A DNA stretch of 64,000 bases from Nocardioides ochotonae (GTDB lineage: Bacteria > Actinomycetota > Actinomycetes > Propionibacteriales > Nocardioidaceae): NCBI RefSeq assembly GCF_011420305.2, contig NZ_CP061769.1, forward strand, positions 186,001 through 250,000, read 5' to 3'. Position 1 is the first letter of the stretch. Each line of letters begins with the position of its first letter. Shown here piece after piece: positions 17,678-25,451 of the stretch. Under the pieces are notes generated by a model, which was not told the origin of the DNA, ran no database searches, and saw only the letters and a program-made list of their open reading frames with translations. The position numbers and the translations under genes are program-made.

Positions 17678-18420
17678 CGCTCGCCCCGCAGCGTCGCGAC
17701 CAGCGCGTCGGGCGTGGGGTCGACGAGGTGCGCACGGACCGCGCCGTCGGCGAGCACCACCACGTCGTCGGCGTACGCCGCGGCGTCGAGCTCGTGGGTG
17801 ACCATCACGACCGTCTGGCGGAGCTCGCGCACCGAGTGCCGCAGCAGGTCGAGGACCTCGGCGGAGGTCTCGCTGTCCAGGTTGCCGGTCGGCTCGTCGG
17901 CGAAGACGACCGCGGGGCCGGTGATCAGGGCGCGGGCGATCGCGACGCGCTGCTGCTGGCCGCCGGAGAGCTCACTGGGTCGGTGCCCCAGGCGATCGGC
18001 GAGTCCGAGGCCCTCCACGAGGCGGGTGAGGCGCTCGGGGTCGACGCGGCGCCCGGCCAGCTCGAGGGGGAGGCAGATGTTCTGCTCGGCGGTGAGCATC
18101 GGCAGCAGGTTGAAGGCCTGGAACACGAACCCGAGCTGCTCGCGGCGAAACGTCGTCAGCTGGTCGTCGGTGAGCCGCTCCAGCGAGCGACCGGCGACGG
18201 TGACCGTGCCGGAGGTCGGCTGGTCGAGGCCCGCCAGGCAGTGCATCAGGGTGGACTTCCCGGACCCGGACGGGCCCATGATCGCGGTGAAGCGGCCGCG
18301 GGGGAGGTCCAGGTCGACCCCGCGCAGGGCGGAGACGAGGGTGTCGCCGTGGCCGTAGGTGCGGGTCAGACCGCGGGCGCCGGCGGCCACGCTGGTGAAG
18401 GTGTCGAGCATCTGGGTCAT
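17674..18420 (-). CDS. ABC transporter ATP-binding protein (LolD/MacB type)
   Basis: A 248 aa ATPase with Walker A GPSGSGKST, Q-loop FQAFNLLPM, signature LSGGQQQRVAIARAL, Walker B VVFADEPTGNLD and switch histidine VTHELD. The EPTGNLDSETS sequence is characteristic of the MacB/LolD group paired with FtsX permeases. It is coupled to the permease by an ATGA overlap. The 73 nt upstream of the start end at a 47-bp hairpin repeat. Confidence 0.93.
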   Translation of the reverse strand: MTQMLDTFTSVAAGARGLTRTYGHGDTLVSALRGVDLDLPRGRFTAIMGPSGSGKSTLMHCLAGLDQPTSGTVTVAGRSLERLTDDQLTTFRREQLGFVFQAFNLLPMLTAEQNICLPLELAGRRVDPERLTRLVEGLGLADRLGHRPSELSGGQQQRVAIARALITGPAVVFADEPTGNLDSETSAEVLDLLRHSVRELRQTVVMVTHELDAAAYADDVVVLADGAVRAHLVDPTPDALVATLRGER

Positions 18421-18742
18421 GGCCCCGAGTCTTCGCGGCTGCGGGCCCGTGGTCGTCAGGCCGTGGGACCCTCCGTCGTACGACCTGGGGATGACAGCGG
18501 TGCTCGACTGTCAGCCCGTGGCAGGGCAGCACCGCTGTCCTCCACAGCCGCCGGGGCCGGCCGGGACACGGTGCGGCTCGGCTGGGGTCAGGTGTACGCC
18601 GGGGCCGGCGCGACGGCCGCCGCGATCGGCGCCCTGCTGCGGCGGCGCGGCTGGCCGGGCGAGGTGAGGCCGTGCGCCGACTGCGCTGGCTGAGGGGGAC
18701 AGCGGTGCTCGGCTGCCAGCCGGTGACGGCGGAGCACCGCTG
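18421..18742. other. 322-bp intergenic region with twin hairpins
   Basis: This space between the ABC ATPase start and the response-regulator stop holds two 47-bp inverted-repeat elements, annotated separately. Between them lies a 158-bp GC-rich segment with a 40-codon open frame (18571-18693, plus strand, GTG start, no ribosome site). I see no convincing gene or promoter box. Confidence 0.6.
18493..18539. repeat. 47-bp hairpin repeat, copy 1
   Basis: Perfect 12-bp arms GACAGCGGTGCT and AGCACCGCTGTC enclose 23 bp. Copy 2 at 18698-18744 has identical arms and an interior of the same length with roughly 70 percent identity. Confidence 0.85.
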
Positions 18743-18744
18743 TC
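18698..18744. repeat. 47-bp hairpin repeat, copy 2
   Basis: Same 12-bp arms as copy 1. The right arm runs into the TGA stop of the response-regulator gene (18743-18745), so the element occupies the exact 3' end of the two-component operon, where it could act as terminator or mRNA stabiliser. Confidence 0.85.
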
Positions 18745-19459
18745 AGCCGACCAGCCCGACGTCGTAGGTCAGCACCACGAGCTGCACCCGGTCCCGCGAA
18801 CCGGTCTTGGCCAGCAGCCGGCTCACGTGGGTCTTGACCGTGGCCTCGGCGACCACCAGCTCGGCGGCGATCTCGGTGTTGGACAGGCCACGCCCGACGA
18901 GCACCAGCACCTCGCGCTCCCGCTCGGTCAGCGCGGCCAGGCGCGCGTCGGGGGTGGCGGCCGGCGCGGCGGGGTCGGGCAGGGTCGCGGCGAAGTGCTC
19001 CAGCAGCCGCCGGGTGGTGCTGGGCGCGACCACCGCGTCGCCGGCGTGCACCGAGCGGATCGCGTTGAGCAGGTCCGGAGGGGTGGCGTCCTTGAGCAGG
19101 AAGGCGGCGGCACCGGCCTTGATCGCGGCGAAGGCGTACTCGTCGAGGTCGAAGGTGGTCAGCACGATCACCCGCGGCGCCCCCGGCCGGGCGGCGAGGG
19201 CGCGGGTGGCGGCGACACCGTCGAGGCGCGGCATCCGCACGTCCATGAGCACCACGTCGGCCCGGGTCGCCGCGAGCCGATCCAGCGCCTCGCGGCCGTC
19301 CCCGGCCTCGCCCACGACCTCCATGTCCGGCTGGCTGCCGACGAGCATCGCGAAGCCGGCACGCACCATCTGCTGGTCGTCGACGAGGAAGACCCGGATC
19401 GGATCGTTCACAGGATCGTTCGCAGGATCGTTCGCATGGCCGTTCACGGGGTCGTTCAT
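18743..19459 (-). CDS. NarL/LuxR-family response regulator
   Basis: A 238 aa regulator with the receiver domain at about residues 21-135 (acidic pair VDD, phospho-acceptor Asp73 in VLMDVRMP, Thr and Lys in LTTFD and LLKDA). The LuxR-type HTH follows in the last 65 residues (LTEREREVLVLVGRGLSNTEIAAEL). The ATG at 19459 overlaps the kinase stop by four bases. Codons 2-21 are a five-fold 12-bp tandem repeat encoding N-D-P-V/A units, an unusual N-terminal extension. It probably controls the ABC exporter genes downstream. Confidence 0.93.
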   Translation of the reverse strand: MNDPVNGHANDPANDPVNDPIRVFLVDDQQMVRAGFAMLVGSQPDMEVVGEAGDGREALDRLAATRADVVLMDVRMPRLDGVAATRALAARPGAPRVIVLTTFDLDEYAFAAIKAGAAAFLLKDATPPDLLNAIRSVHAGDAVVAPSTTRRLLEHFAATLPDPAAPAATPDARLAALTEREREVLVLVGRGLSNTEIAAELVVAEATVKTHVSRLLAKTGSRDRVQLVVLTYDVGLVG

Positions 19460-20637
19460 AGGGGGAGCCTCGCCGACACCCGGAACCCACCGCCCGGCCG
19501 GGGCCCGGCGCACAGCTCGCCGTCGTGGATCAGCACCCGCTCGCGCATGCCGACCAAGCCCAGACCGAGGCCGTCGTCGGGGGACGCGGCACCACGGCCG
19601 TCGTCCTCCACGACCACCTCGACGTCCGAGCCGAGGCGCACCTCGACCCGCACGGTGGCGCCCGGGCCGGCGTGCTTGCGGACGTTGGTGAGCGCCTCCT
19701 GCACGACGCGGTACGCCGTCAGCGCGATCCCCGGCGGCACGCGTACGCCGGGCTCGGGCAGCCGGGCCTCGATCCGGGTGCCGTCCCCGGCGCTGGCGGC
19801 ATGCTCCTGGGCCTCCGCGACCAGCACCGCGATGTCGTCCAGGTGCGGCTGCGGGCGGGTGCCGGTGGCGCCGTCGGTGCGCAGCAGCCCGAGCAGCCGG
19901 CGCATCTCGGTGAGCGCCTCGCGGCCGGTCGCGGCCACCGTCTCCAGGGTGCGGGTGGCGACCGCCGGGTCGTGCTCGGCGGCGTAGCGGGCGCCGTCGG
20001 CCTGCACCACGATCACCGAGAGCCCGTGCGCGACCACGTCGTGCATCTCCCGCGCGATCCGGGTGCGCTCCTCCGTGGCGGCCAGCGCGACGCGCTGCGC
20101 GGCCTCGTGCTCGATCCGCTCACCGCGCTCGACCAGCGCCGCGACGTACGCCTGACGGGTGCGGCCCAGGGTGCCGAGCGCCCAGGCGGCGAGGACGATC
20201 ACCGAGATCGTGACGACGTAGGAGACCATCCCGCTGCGCGAGTCCTCGGGGAACGGCGCCAGCCAGGCCCACGTCGCGACCCACGCGCCGCACAGGCCGA
20301 CGCCGAGCGCGACCCAGGAGGCCAGGACGCCGGCGTAGCGCGCCACCGAGTACGTCGCGATCGGGAACGCCGCCTGCCCCCAGACGGGCAGGTCCACGAA
20401 GCCCGCCTGGAGCGCGCTGGCGCCGGCCACGGCGGCGAACACCGCGACCGGGTGGGAGCGGCGCCACAGCAGCGGGACCAGCTCGAGCACCGTGAAGGTG
20501 ACCGACCGGCCGCTGACGCCGCTGAGTGCCATCAGCGGGACCGGGAGCAGCAGGACCGCGACCAGCGCGCGGTCGAACCAGCGCCGCCCGCGCTCGTCGA
20601 GTCGCCACGGTTGGCGCGGGGCGTGCAGAGGGTCCAC
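19456..20637 (-). CDS. Sensor histidine kinase, HisKA_3 (DesK/LiaS) type
   Basis: A 393 aa kinase with four or more membrane helices in residues 22-155. The dimerisation/phospho-acceptor helix has His199 (TRIAREMHDVVAHGLSVI), and the HATPase_c domain has VVQEALTNVRKHA, VVVEDDGRG and GLGLVGMRERV. The short loops between helices suggest it senses the membrane or cell-envelope stress rather than a soluble ligand. The GTG at 20637 is chosen; the longer frame adds 65 low-complexity residues. A TACGGT box eight bases upstream fits a leaderless start. Confidence 0.9.
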   Translation of the reverse strand: MDPLHAPRQPWRLDERGRRWFDRALVAVLLLPVPLMALSGVSGRSVTFTVLELVPLLWRRSHPVAVFAAVAGASALQAGFVDLPVWGQAAFPIATYSVARYAGVLASWVALGVGLCGAWVATWAWLAPFPEDSRSGMVSYVVTISVIVLAAWALGTLGRTRQAYVAALVERGERIEHEAAQRVALAATEERTRIAREMHDVVAHGLSVIVVQADGARYAAEHDPAVATRTLETVAATGREALTEMRRLLGLLRTDGATGTRPQPHLDDIAVLVAEAQEHAASAGDGTRIEARLPEPGVRVPPGIALTAYRVVQEALTNVRKHAGPGATVRVEVRLGSDVEVVVEDDGRGAASPDDGLGLGLVGMRERVLIHDGELCAGPRPGGGFRVSARLPL

Positions 20638-20717
20638 GGGGCACCACCGTAGAGGCCTTGGCGCGGCGGCGCGTCCGACCACGGGATGACCTCGTCCGGG
20701 GGCCGGTCGCTCCGGAG

Positions 20718-20723
20718 TAGGGT
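20718..20723 (+). promoter_or_regulatory. -10 box of the DUF4177-ridA operon
   Basis: TAGGGT followed by CGCGCC and the ATG at 20730; spacing six, no Shine-Dalgarno. Confidence 0.42.
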
Positions 20724-20729
20724 CGCGCC

Positions 20730-20888
20730 ATGACCAAGTGGGAGTACCTGACCGCGCCGATCCTGACGCATGCCGCCAAGCAGATCCTCGACAACTTCGG
20801 GGCCGACGGCTGGGAGCTGGTGCAGATCGCACCAGGGATGAACCCCGAGAACCTCGTCGGCTACTTCAAGCGCCCGATCGAGGGCTGA
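20730..20888 (+). CDS. DUF4177 small protein (Rv3678A-like)
   Basis: A 52 aa protein beginning MTKWEYLTAP and ending GYFKRPIEG. The WEY...LNxxGxxGWELVQ pattern (here DNFGADGWELVQIAP) is the DUF4177 signature. It has no known function and is consistently the first gene before ridA in actinobacteria. The downstream ridA ATG follows two bases after this stop. Confidence 0.88.
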   Translation: MTKWEYLTAPILTHAAKQILDNFGADGWELVQIAPGMNPENLVGYFKRPIEG

Positions 20889-20890
20889 GC

Positions 20891-21364
20891 ATGAGCGCCG
20901 CGGAGGACCGCCTGGCCGAGCTCGGCCTGTCCGTGCCCGACGTCCCCGCGCCGGTGGCGTCGTACGTCCCGGCCGTGCGCTCGGGCAACCACGTCTTCAC
21001 CTCCGGCCAGCTGCCGATGAGCGGCGGCGAGCTGAGCGTGACCGGCAAGGTGGGCGGCGAGGTGTCGGCCGAGGAGGCCTACGCCTGCGCCCAGCAGTGC
21101 GCGCTCAACGCGATCGCCGCGGTGAAGAGCGTGATCGGCGACCTCGACAAGGTCGTCCGGATCGTCAAGGTCGTCGCGTTCGTGTCCTCGACGCCGGACT
21201 TCACCGGCCAGCCGCAGGTCGCCAACGGCGCCTCGGAGCTGCTCGGCCAGGCCTTCGGCGAGGCCGGGCTGCACGCCCGGTCCGCGGTCGGCGTGCCCTC
21301 GCTGCCGCTGGACGCACCGGTCGAGGTCGAGCTGCTGGTCGAGGTCGCCCCCGAGGCGAGCTGA
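20891..21364 (+). CDS. RidA/YjgF-family protein
   Basis: Likely 2-aminoacrylate/iminopropionate deaminase-type housekeeping protein, 157 aa, slightly longer than classical RidA (about 130). It shows GNHVFTSGQLPM, a central NAIAAVKSVIGDLDKVVRIVKV helix, and HARSAVGVPSLPLDAPVEVE with the active-site arginine. It is second in a four-gene operon; its TGA overlaps the next ATG by one base. Confidence 0.92.
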   Translation: MSAAEDRLAELGLSVPDVPAPVASYVPAVRSGNHVFTSGQLPMSGGELSVTGKVGGEVSAEEAYACAQQCALNAIAAVKSVIGDLDKVVRIVKVVAFVSSTPDFTGQPQVANGASELLGQAFGEAGLHARSAVGVPSLPLDAPVEVELLVEVAPEAS

Positions 21365-22230
21365 TGCGGATCCCGCTGCCGCCGGTCCCGCTCCCGGCCC
21401 ACGTCGTCGACGCCGCCCGTGAGTACGACGAGGGCCACCGCGAGCCGGTCGCCCCCCGCGACGCGGCGACGGTGATCCTGCTGCGCCCGGGCACGTCCGG
21501 GCCCGAGGTCTACTACATGCGCCGCCAGGTCTCGATGGACTTCGCCGGCGGGATGGCGGTCTACCCCGGCGGCGGGGTGGACCCGCGCGACTTCGACGCC
21601 GACGTGGCATGGGCGGGGCCGGGGCCGCAGGAATGGGCCGCGCGCCTGGGCTGCGACGCCGACACCGCCCGGGCGCTGGTCTGCGCGGCGGTGCGGGAGA
21701 CCTTCGAGGAGTCCGGGGTGCTGCTCGCCGGCCCCTCCGCGGACGAGGTGGTCGCCGACACCACCGGCGCGGACTGGGAGGCCGACCGGGTCGCCCTGGA
21801 GACCCGCGAGCTGGCGATGACCGACTTCCTCAACCGGCGCGGGCTGGTGCTGCGCACCGACCTGCTCGGGGTCTGGGACGCCTGGCTGACCCCCGTCTTC
21901 GAGCCGAAGCGGTTCCGCACCTGGTTCTTCGTCGCGGCCCTGCCCGCGGGGCAGCTGACCCGCGACGTCTCCTCGGAGTCGTCCTCGGTCACCTGGCTGC
22001 CGGCCCGGGTCGCGGCCGCGCAGGCCGACGCCGGCGAGCTGGCGCTGATGCCCCCGACGTACCTCACCAGCCTGGAGGTCGGCGTCCACGACAGCCCCGA
22101 GGAGGTGCTGGCGGTGGCGGCGAGCCGCGCGGTGGAGATGTTCACCCCGTCGGTGGAGCCACTCGGCGACGCCTGGACCCTGTCGATGCCGGACCGGCTG
22201 CGCGGGCTGGTCGCGGAGCGGCGCCGGTGA
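21364..22230 (+). CDS. NUDIX hydrolase (NUDT19/Rv3677-neighbour type)
   Basis: A 288 aa NUDIX protein. The box is split as in NUDT19-like CoA diphosphatases: FAGGMAVYPGGGVDPRDFD precedes an insert, then AVRETFEESGVLLA supplies the metal-binding RExxEE-type helix. The C-terminal half (RFRTWFFVAALPAG, LMPPTYLTSLEV) matches this subgroup. A role in CoA or acyl-CoA turnover is plausible but not shown. Start overlaps the RidA stop; stop overlaps the MBL start. Confidence 0.86.
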   Translation: MRIPLPPVPLPAHVVDAAREYDEGHREPVAPRDAATVILLRPGTSGPEVYYMRRQVSMDFAGGMAVYPGGGVDPRDFDADVAWAGPGPQEWAARLGCDADTARALVCAAVRETFEESGVLLAGPSADEVVADTTGADWEADRVALETRELAMTDFLNRRGLVLRTDLLGVWDAWLTPVFEPKRFRTWFFVAALPAGQLTRDVSSESSSVTWLPARVAAAQADAGELALMPPTYLTSLEVGVHDSPEEVLAVAASRAVEMFTPSVEPLGDAWTLSMPDRLRGLVAERRR

Positions 22231-23036
22231 GCGCCTGGGCCGGCGGCAGCTACCCGCCGCGGGCCGAGTGCCTGCTGGCGCCGAACCCGGGGATCATGAC
22301 GCTGGACGGCACCAACACCTGGGTGCTGCGCGAGCCCGGCGCCGACCGCGCCGTGGTCGTCGATCCCGGACCGGTCACCGACGGACACCTCGACCGGCTG
22401 CTCGCCGAGGTCGGCGAGGTCGGGCTGGTGCTGCTGACCCACCACCACTTCGACCACTCCGAGGTCGCCGAGGAGCTCGCCCGGCGCACCGGTAGCGCGG
22501 TGCGCGCCTTCGACCCGGCGTACTGCTTCCGCGGCGATCCGCTCGGCGACGGCGAGGAGCTCGACGTCGACGGGCTGCGGCTGCGGGTGCTCCACACCCC
22601 CGGGCACACGGCCGACTCGGTGTCCTTCGTGCTGCCCGAGCAGCGTGCCCTGCTCACCGGCGACATGGTGCTGGGGCGCGGCACCACGGTGGTCGCGCAC
22701 CCCGACGGCCAGCTGGGTCCCTACTTCTCCTCCATCGAGACCATGCGCTCGCTGGTCGAGGCCGGCGAGATCGACACCGTCTGGCCCGCGCACGGGCCGG
22801 TGCTCGAGGATGCCGGGGCCGTGCTCGACTTCTACCTCACCCACCGCCGCGAGCGGCTCGCCCAGGTCGAGGACGCAGTCCGCGAGCTCGCCGCCCACCC
22901 GCACCCCGAGGGCCTGGCCAGCGAGGAGCTCCCGCGCCGCGTCGTCGAGCTCGTCTACGCCGACGTCGACCCTGTCCTCTGGGACGCCGCCGAGCTCTCC
23001 GTCCGCGCCCAGCTGGCCTACCTCGCCTCCCGTTGA
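22227..23036 (+). CDS. Metallo-beta-lactamase-fold hydrolase (LACTB2/Rv3677c-like)
   Basis: A 269 aa MBL-fold enzyme with zinc motif LLTHHHFDHSE (HxHxDH type), then HTPGHTADS, LLTGDMVLGRG and WPAHG. The C-terminal winged helix of the LACTB2 group is visible (HRRERLAQVEDAVRELA). LACTB2 relatives are ribonucleases; thioesterase-like hydrolysis is an alternative. It is last in the DUF4177-ridA-nudix operon with a GTGA overlap. Its stop codon lies inside the first unit of a 21-bp repeat array, so the repeat abuts or replaced its original 3' end. Confidence 0.9.
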   Translation: MSAWAGGSYPPRAECLLAPNPGIMTLDGTNTWVLREPGADRAVVVDPGPVTDGHLDRLLAEVGEVGLVLLTHHHFDHSEVAEELARRTGSAVRAFDPAYCFRGDPLGDGEELDVDGLRLRVLHTPGHTADSVSFVLPEQRALLTGDMVLGRGTTVVAHPDGQLGPYFSSIETMRSLVEAGEIDTVWPAHGPVLEDAGAVLDFYLTHRRERLAQVEDAVRELAAHPHPEGLASEELPRRVVELVYADVDPVLWDAAELSVRAQLAYLASR

Positions 23037-23093
23037 ATCGAGACCTCTGACGGTCGAATTGAGACTTCCGGCCGGTTGAGTCGAGGGCCGGGT
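23031..23093 (+). repeat. Three-unit 21-bp repeat array (family A), left arm of a DUF559 cassette
   Basis: Units 23031-23051, 23052-23072 and 23073-23093 share the GTYGARTYGAG core. The outermost unit carries GTTGAATCGAGAC, which recurs on the opposite strand in the outermost unit at 24134-24154. The array overlaps the MBL stop and lies 89 bp before the DUF559 start. Confidence 0.85.
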
Positions 23094-23182
23094 GTCGTCC
23101 ACCGACGGGTGTCGGCGCGTCGTCTCCACAGGGCGGCCCCGGCTCCCGACCGAAGCCGCTCGGGTGGCGCCACCGTCGGGCC

Positions 23183-24091
23183 ATGGAACCTCGCTGGCCA
23201 GACACGCCGTTCTCGAGCGCGGACCTGTGCGTCCGTGACATACCGCCGTCCCGGCTGCGTCGCGCGTTGCGCAACGGTGAGGTGCGCCCCGTCGTACGCG
23301 GCGTCTATGTGCCAGCCGACCTGGAGGACAGCCTCGAGCTCCGGGCGCGTGCCGTCGCCAAGGTGGTCAGGCCCCACCAGGTCGTCGCGGATCCTACGGC
23401 GGCCTGGCTCCACGGCGTCGACGCGCACGTGTACGCCGAGCACGACGGCGTGCCGCACGTCGAGATCTGCGCACTCCGCTGGCACGCTCCGACGAAGGTG
23501 CCGGGGGCCGACGGGCGGACGAGGGACCTGTCGCCCCAGGACGTGATGACCCTGAACGGCGTCCGGGTGACGACGCCTCTGCGCACGGCCCTCGATCTCG
23601 GCTGCTGCCTGCGGCGCCGCGAGGCGTTCGCCGTCCTCACGGCGATGGCGCGGCTCCACGGGCTCATCCGCGGCGACTACCGTCGTGCGCTGGGCCGCTA
23701 TCGCCGGCGCCGCGGCGTCGTGCAGCTGCGCGAGCTCGTCAACTGTGTCGATCCCCGCGTGGAGTCGCAGCGCGAGGCGTGGGTGCTGCTGGCGATCCTC
23801 GACGCGGGCCTCCCGGCTCCCGAGCCGCAGGTCTGGATCGAGGTCGACGGCGTGCCGACGTACCGGCTCGACTTCGCCTACCGCCGGCGTCGGGTGTGCG
23901 TCGAGTACGACGGCGAGGAGGCGCACCGCGGCCGGGAGGAGTACGACGCGGACCGCCGCGCGTGGCTGCGTGGCCAGGGCTGGCGCGTGATCGTGGTGCG
24001 GGAGGGGGACTTCGCCGACGAGGCGCTGGACCGCTGGCTCGCGGAGCTCCGGGAGGCGCTGGCGGCGGCGTACTCGAACCGTCGCTGGTGA
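23183..24091 (+). CDS. DUF559/AbiEi-type protein with a PD-(D/E)XK-like nuclease fold
   Basis: A 302 aa protein. Residues about 1-50 form a small winged-helix-like part (DIPPSRLRRALRNG then VVRGVYVP), resembling the AbiEi antitoxin N-terminal domain. The C-terminal domain (about 190-300) has the Vsr/DUF559 layout: Glu198, Asp230 in YRLDFAY, Glu241-Tyr-Asp243 in VCVEYDG, and WRVIVVREGDF. These are candidate nuclease residues, but activity is unproven. No partner toxin gene is adjacent. The gene is framed within one kilobase by inverted copies of the 21-bp array and starts a new transcription unit. Arginine-rich composition differs from its neighbours, which hints at transfer. Confidence 0.8.
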   Translation: MEPRWPDTPFSSADLCVRDIPPSRLRRALRNGEVRPVVRGVYVPADLEDSLELRARAVAKVVRPHQVVADPTAAWLHGVDAHVYAEHDGVPHVEICALRWHAPTKVPGADGRTRDLSPQDVMTLNGVRVTTPLRTALDLGCCLRRREAFAVLTAMARLHGLIRGDYRRALGRYRRRRGVVQLRELVNCVDPRVESQREAWVLLAILDAGLPAPEPQVWIEVDGVPTYRLDFAYRRRRVCVEYDGEEAHRGREEYDADRRAWLRGQGWRVIVVREGDFADEALDRWLAELREALAAAYSNRRW

Positions 24092-24154
24092 CGACAGGTC
24101 TCGACTCGAGCGGTCAGGACTCTCGACTCGACGGTAGGAAGTCTCGATTCAACC
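24092..24154 (-). repeat. Three-unit 21-bp repeat array (family A), right arm of the cassette
   Basis: Read on the minus strand, units 24154-24134, 24133-24113 and 24112-24092 have the same core as the left arm. The array begins at the base after the DUF559 stop. Its outer part encodes the last residues of the next gene (ending RDFLPSSRES), so a host gene's C-terminus is repeat-derived. Confidence 0.87.
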
Positions 24155-25451
24155 TGCGGTGGAGGGGGCGAAAGAGGGCCAGGGCGAGGAGGAGCAGGGC
24201 GGCGGTACCGCCCCAGACGAGGGCCTTGCGCTCATCGGACCAGGGCCAGTCGGGCGCGGGGCGGGCGACGGTGGGTCGGTCGTCGCTCATGAGGGCCGTG
24301 GCCAGCGACAGGTCGCCGACACCGGGGTCGACGGTGCCGACGGCCTCGTGGGAGCCGTCGCGAGCGAGCAGGAGCAGCTGGCCCGGGGTGTCGTCGAGGC
24401 CGGCGGTGCGCACCACGAACCGGTCCCCGAGGGTGCCGACGACCTCCGTGCGTCCGCCACCGACCACCGGGAGGTCCCCGGTGGCAGCGAGCTCCGTGGG
24501 GCGGCCGTCGGCCGGCAGCACGGATACCCGGAGGTCGTCGCCCGATCCCACCACCAGCTCCTCGCCGCTCAGCACCCCTCGTCCTGACCAGAAGCCGTCC
24601 GCCCGCGCCTCGGTCAGGTCGCCGTCGGGGCCCCAGCGGGTCAGGCGCCTGTCGCCGGCGATGACGACCAGCCCCGAGTCGCCGACGCCGTGCGCCCGGT
24701 CGCCGCGCACCTTCCGGGTCTCCGACCGGGTCGCACCGGGGGCGATGCGGCCGGCGACCGCAGTGAACTGCCCCATCGACGCCTCGGTCCACGACCCGAA
24801 GCGTCGTCCGGCCCAACCGATCCACGTGCTCGACGGCGACCAGACGATCGACGTCACCGCGGTGCCCTCCGCACCCGGAAGCGGGACCTCCCGGATCCCC
24901 CCGGTCTCCAGGTCGACGACCCGGATCCCGCTGGGGATCGGCTCGGTGGCGGCGTCCTCGCCGAAGACCGCGTAGGAATAGGCGAGCCGGGTGCCGTCGG
25001 GGGAGAGCGCGACGTCGGGCTCGGCGAGGCCGTGCGCGACGAGGTCGTTCTTGCCGCCGTAGTGGGGCAGGTCGAGCAGGTGGTAGGCGCCAGTGGCGGC
25101 ATCGACGACGACCGGGGTCGCGACCATGTCGCCCCCGTGGATCCATGCAGCGGCACCGGGCCCGACGGCGAGGTCGGTCTCGAGGTCGAACGTGCGCGCT
25201 GGGACCTCATGGAGCCGGTCGGGCACGCCGAGCGATCCGCTGCCGGCGGCGGGTTCGTCGAGACGGGGCGGCAGTGCGCCCACCAGCCCGTTCGCCAGCC
25301 CGGCCACCAGTGCAACGGCGGCCAGCGCCGCGCCGCCCGCCAGCGCGTGGTCGCGTCGCCGGGCACGGCGTGCGCGGGCCCACGTGTCATGGGGGACGTC
25401 GACGGTGGGAGCGCCGTCGGCGATCCGGTCGAGCTCGTCGTGCAGACTCAT
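24114..25451 (-). CDS. Membrane-anchored beta-propeller-like protein coupled to a sigma factor
   Basis: A 445 aa protein of unrecognised family. One helix lies near residues 36-58 (ALAGGAALAAVALVAGLANGL). A long extracytoplasmic part has repeated propeller-like strands (VALSPDGTRLAYSY, VVDLETGGIREVPL, LTRWGPDGDL, LLLLARDGS). A second helix near 410-430 (ALVWGGTAALLLLALALF) precedes a short basic tail. The N-terminal cytoplasmic segment (MSLHDELDRIADGAPTVDVP) resembles short anti-sigma regions. The start overlaps the sigma-factor stop (ATGA), so it likely holds or senses for that sigma factor. The final residues are encoded by the 21-bp repeat array. Confidence 0.78.
   Translation of the reverse strand: MSLHDELDRIADGAPTVDVPHDTWARARRARRRDHALAGGAALAAVALVAGLANGLVGALPPRLDEPAAGSGSLGVPDRLHEVPARTFDLETDLAVGPGAAAWIHGGDMVATPVVVDAATGAYHLLDLPHYGGKNDLVAHGLAEPDVALSPDGTRLAYSYAVFGEDAATEPIPSGIRVVDLETGGIREVPLPGAEGTAVTSIVWSPSSTWIGWAGRRFGSWTEASMGQFTAVAGRIAPGATRSETRKVRGDRAHGVGDSGLVVIAGDRRLTRWGPDGDLTEARADGFWSGRGVLSGEELVVGSGDDLRVSVLPADGRPTELAATGDLPVVGGGRTEVVGTLGDRFVVRTAGLDDTPGQLLLLARDGSHEAVGTVDPGVGDLSLATALMSDDRPTVARPAPDWPWSDERKALVWGGTAALLLLALALFRPLHRRLNRDFLPSSRES

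Noticed and set aside
23183..24091. AbiE-type toxin-antitoxin pair
   Set aside because: Only the AbiEi-like/DUF559 protein is present; no AbiEii nucleotidyltransferase gene is adjacent on either side.
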